64,000 bases of DNA from assembly GCF_020829595.1 (NCBI RefSeq), contig NZ_JAIVFW010000003.1, forward strand, positions 169,521-233,520, read 5' to 3'. Both the position numbers and the translations under genes were made by a program. Shown in pieces: positions 63,912 through 64,000 of this stretch. The notes under the pieces were generated by a model. It did no database searches and was not told the origin of the DNA. It was given only the letters and a program-made list of their open reading frames with translations. Within the stretch, counting starts at the first letter, position 1, and the number at the start of each line of letters is the position of its first letter. The stretch comes from Nostoc sp. CHAB 5844. Lineage in GTDB: Bacteria > Cyanobacteriota > Cyanobacteriia > Cyanobacteriales > Nostocaceae.

Positions 63912-64000
63912 GCGAATATAATTCGCTACTATACAAACGAAGTCCGCCTACGCGGACTAATAGAGAATTAAAGTTTTTGAACCCGCGTAGGCGGTGAGAC
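63912..64000. repeat. Dispersed repeat at the right edge (continuous copy)
   Basis: Contains AATTCGCTACTATACAAAC, the palindrome GTCCGCCTACGCGGAC and TAATAGAGAATTAAAG, then CCGCGTAGGCGG. It is the uninterrupted version of the composite repeat at 50097-50245. It may continue past the window edge. Confidence 0.7.

Overview
This window reads as chromosome of a filamentous, probably heterocyst-forming cyanobacterium (Nostocales-like). The evidence is many HIP1 octamers (GCGATCGC), heptanucleotide tandem repeats (GAAGTCT, TTTTGAC, GAAGTAT), AT-rich spacers full of small palindromic elements, an NTR-thioredoxin fusion, an AMIN-domain TonB receptor and CYP110-like P450s. No rRNA, tRNA or CRISPR array was seen.

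Positions 236-37496 (all minus strand, read right to left) are one co-directional biosynthetic cluster, most simply a siderophore (metallophore) locus of mixed NRPS/PKS type. In transcription order: a free carrier protein, an AcpS-type phosphopantetheinyl transferase, an aryl-acid ligase of the benzoate-CoA ligase type, an MbtI/Irp9-type salicylate synthase, a degenerate AcpS paralogue, a KAS III fused to a carrier domain, an NRPS with Cy-A(Cys)-MT-PCP, an NRPS with C-A-PCP-E, a stand-alone C-like domain lacking the catalytic His, a JmjC/cupin hydroxylase, an EctB-like diaminobutyrate aminotransferase, an NRPS with partial C-A(Dab-like)-PCP-C-A(beta-Ala-like)-PCP, a PanP-like aspartate decarboxylase (beta-alanine supply), a KS-AT-ACP PKS, an NRPS with C-A(beta-Ala-like)-PCP-TE (Cys nucleophile), and two tandem P450s. 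Inferred scaffold: salicyl - (methyl)thiazoline - D-amino acid - diaminobutyrate (possibly hydroxylated) - beta-alanine - C2 unit - beta-alanine. I cannot match this to a compound I know.

Positions 38360-42225 hold a four-gene, AT-rich minus-strand operon for lipid-linked or membrane glycosylation (GT-C membrane protein, GT2, methyltransferase, GtrA). It lies between two related copies of a regulatory region (37596-38094 and 42854-43389), the second of which precedes the receptor gene. A 244-bp MITE with 9-bp target duplication sits next to it.

Positions 43422-47371 (plus strand) are the probable uptake half: a TonB-dependent receptor with N-terminal AMIN domain and an MFS permease of AmpG/RhtX-FptX type. 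The paired regulatory repeats suggest that synthesis and uptake share a regulator.

From 47.7 kb the window is ordinary cyanobacterial chromosome: small membrane protein, sdhA, a Cache-HAMP-PAS-GGDEF-EAL protein, GT9 glycosyltransferase, ROK kinase, TPR/glycosyltransferase-like protein, DppC-type permease, NTRC-type thioredoxin reductase, type IV pilin-like protein and a TPR-OGT-like glycosyltransferase. Spacers carry several dispersed repeats, some nested. Domain positions, alignments and A-domain codes were read by eye and need computation.
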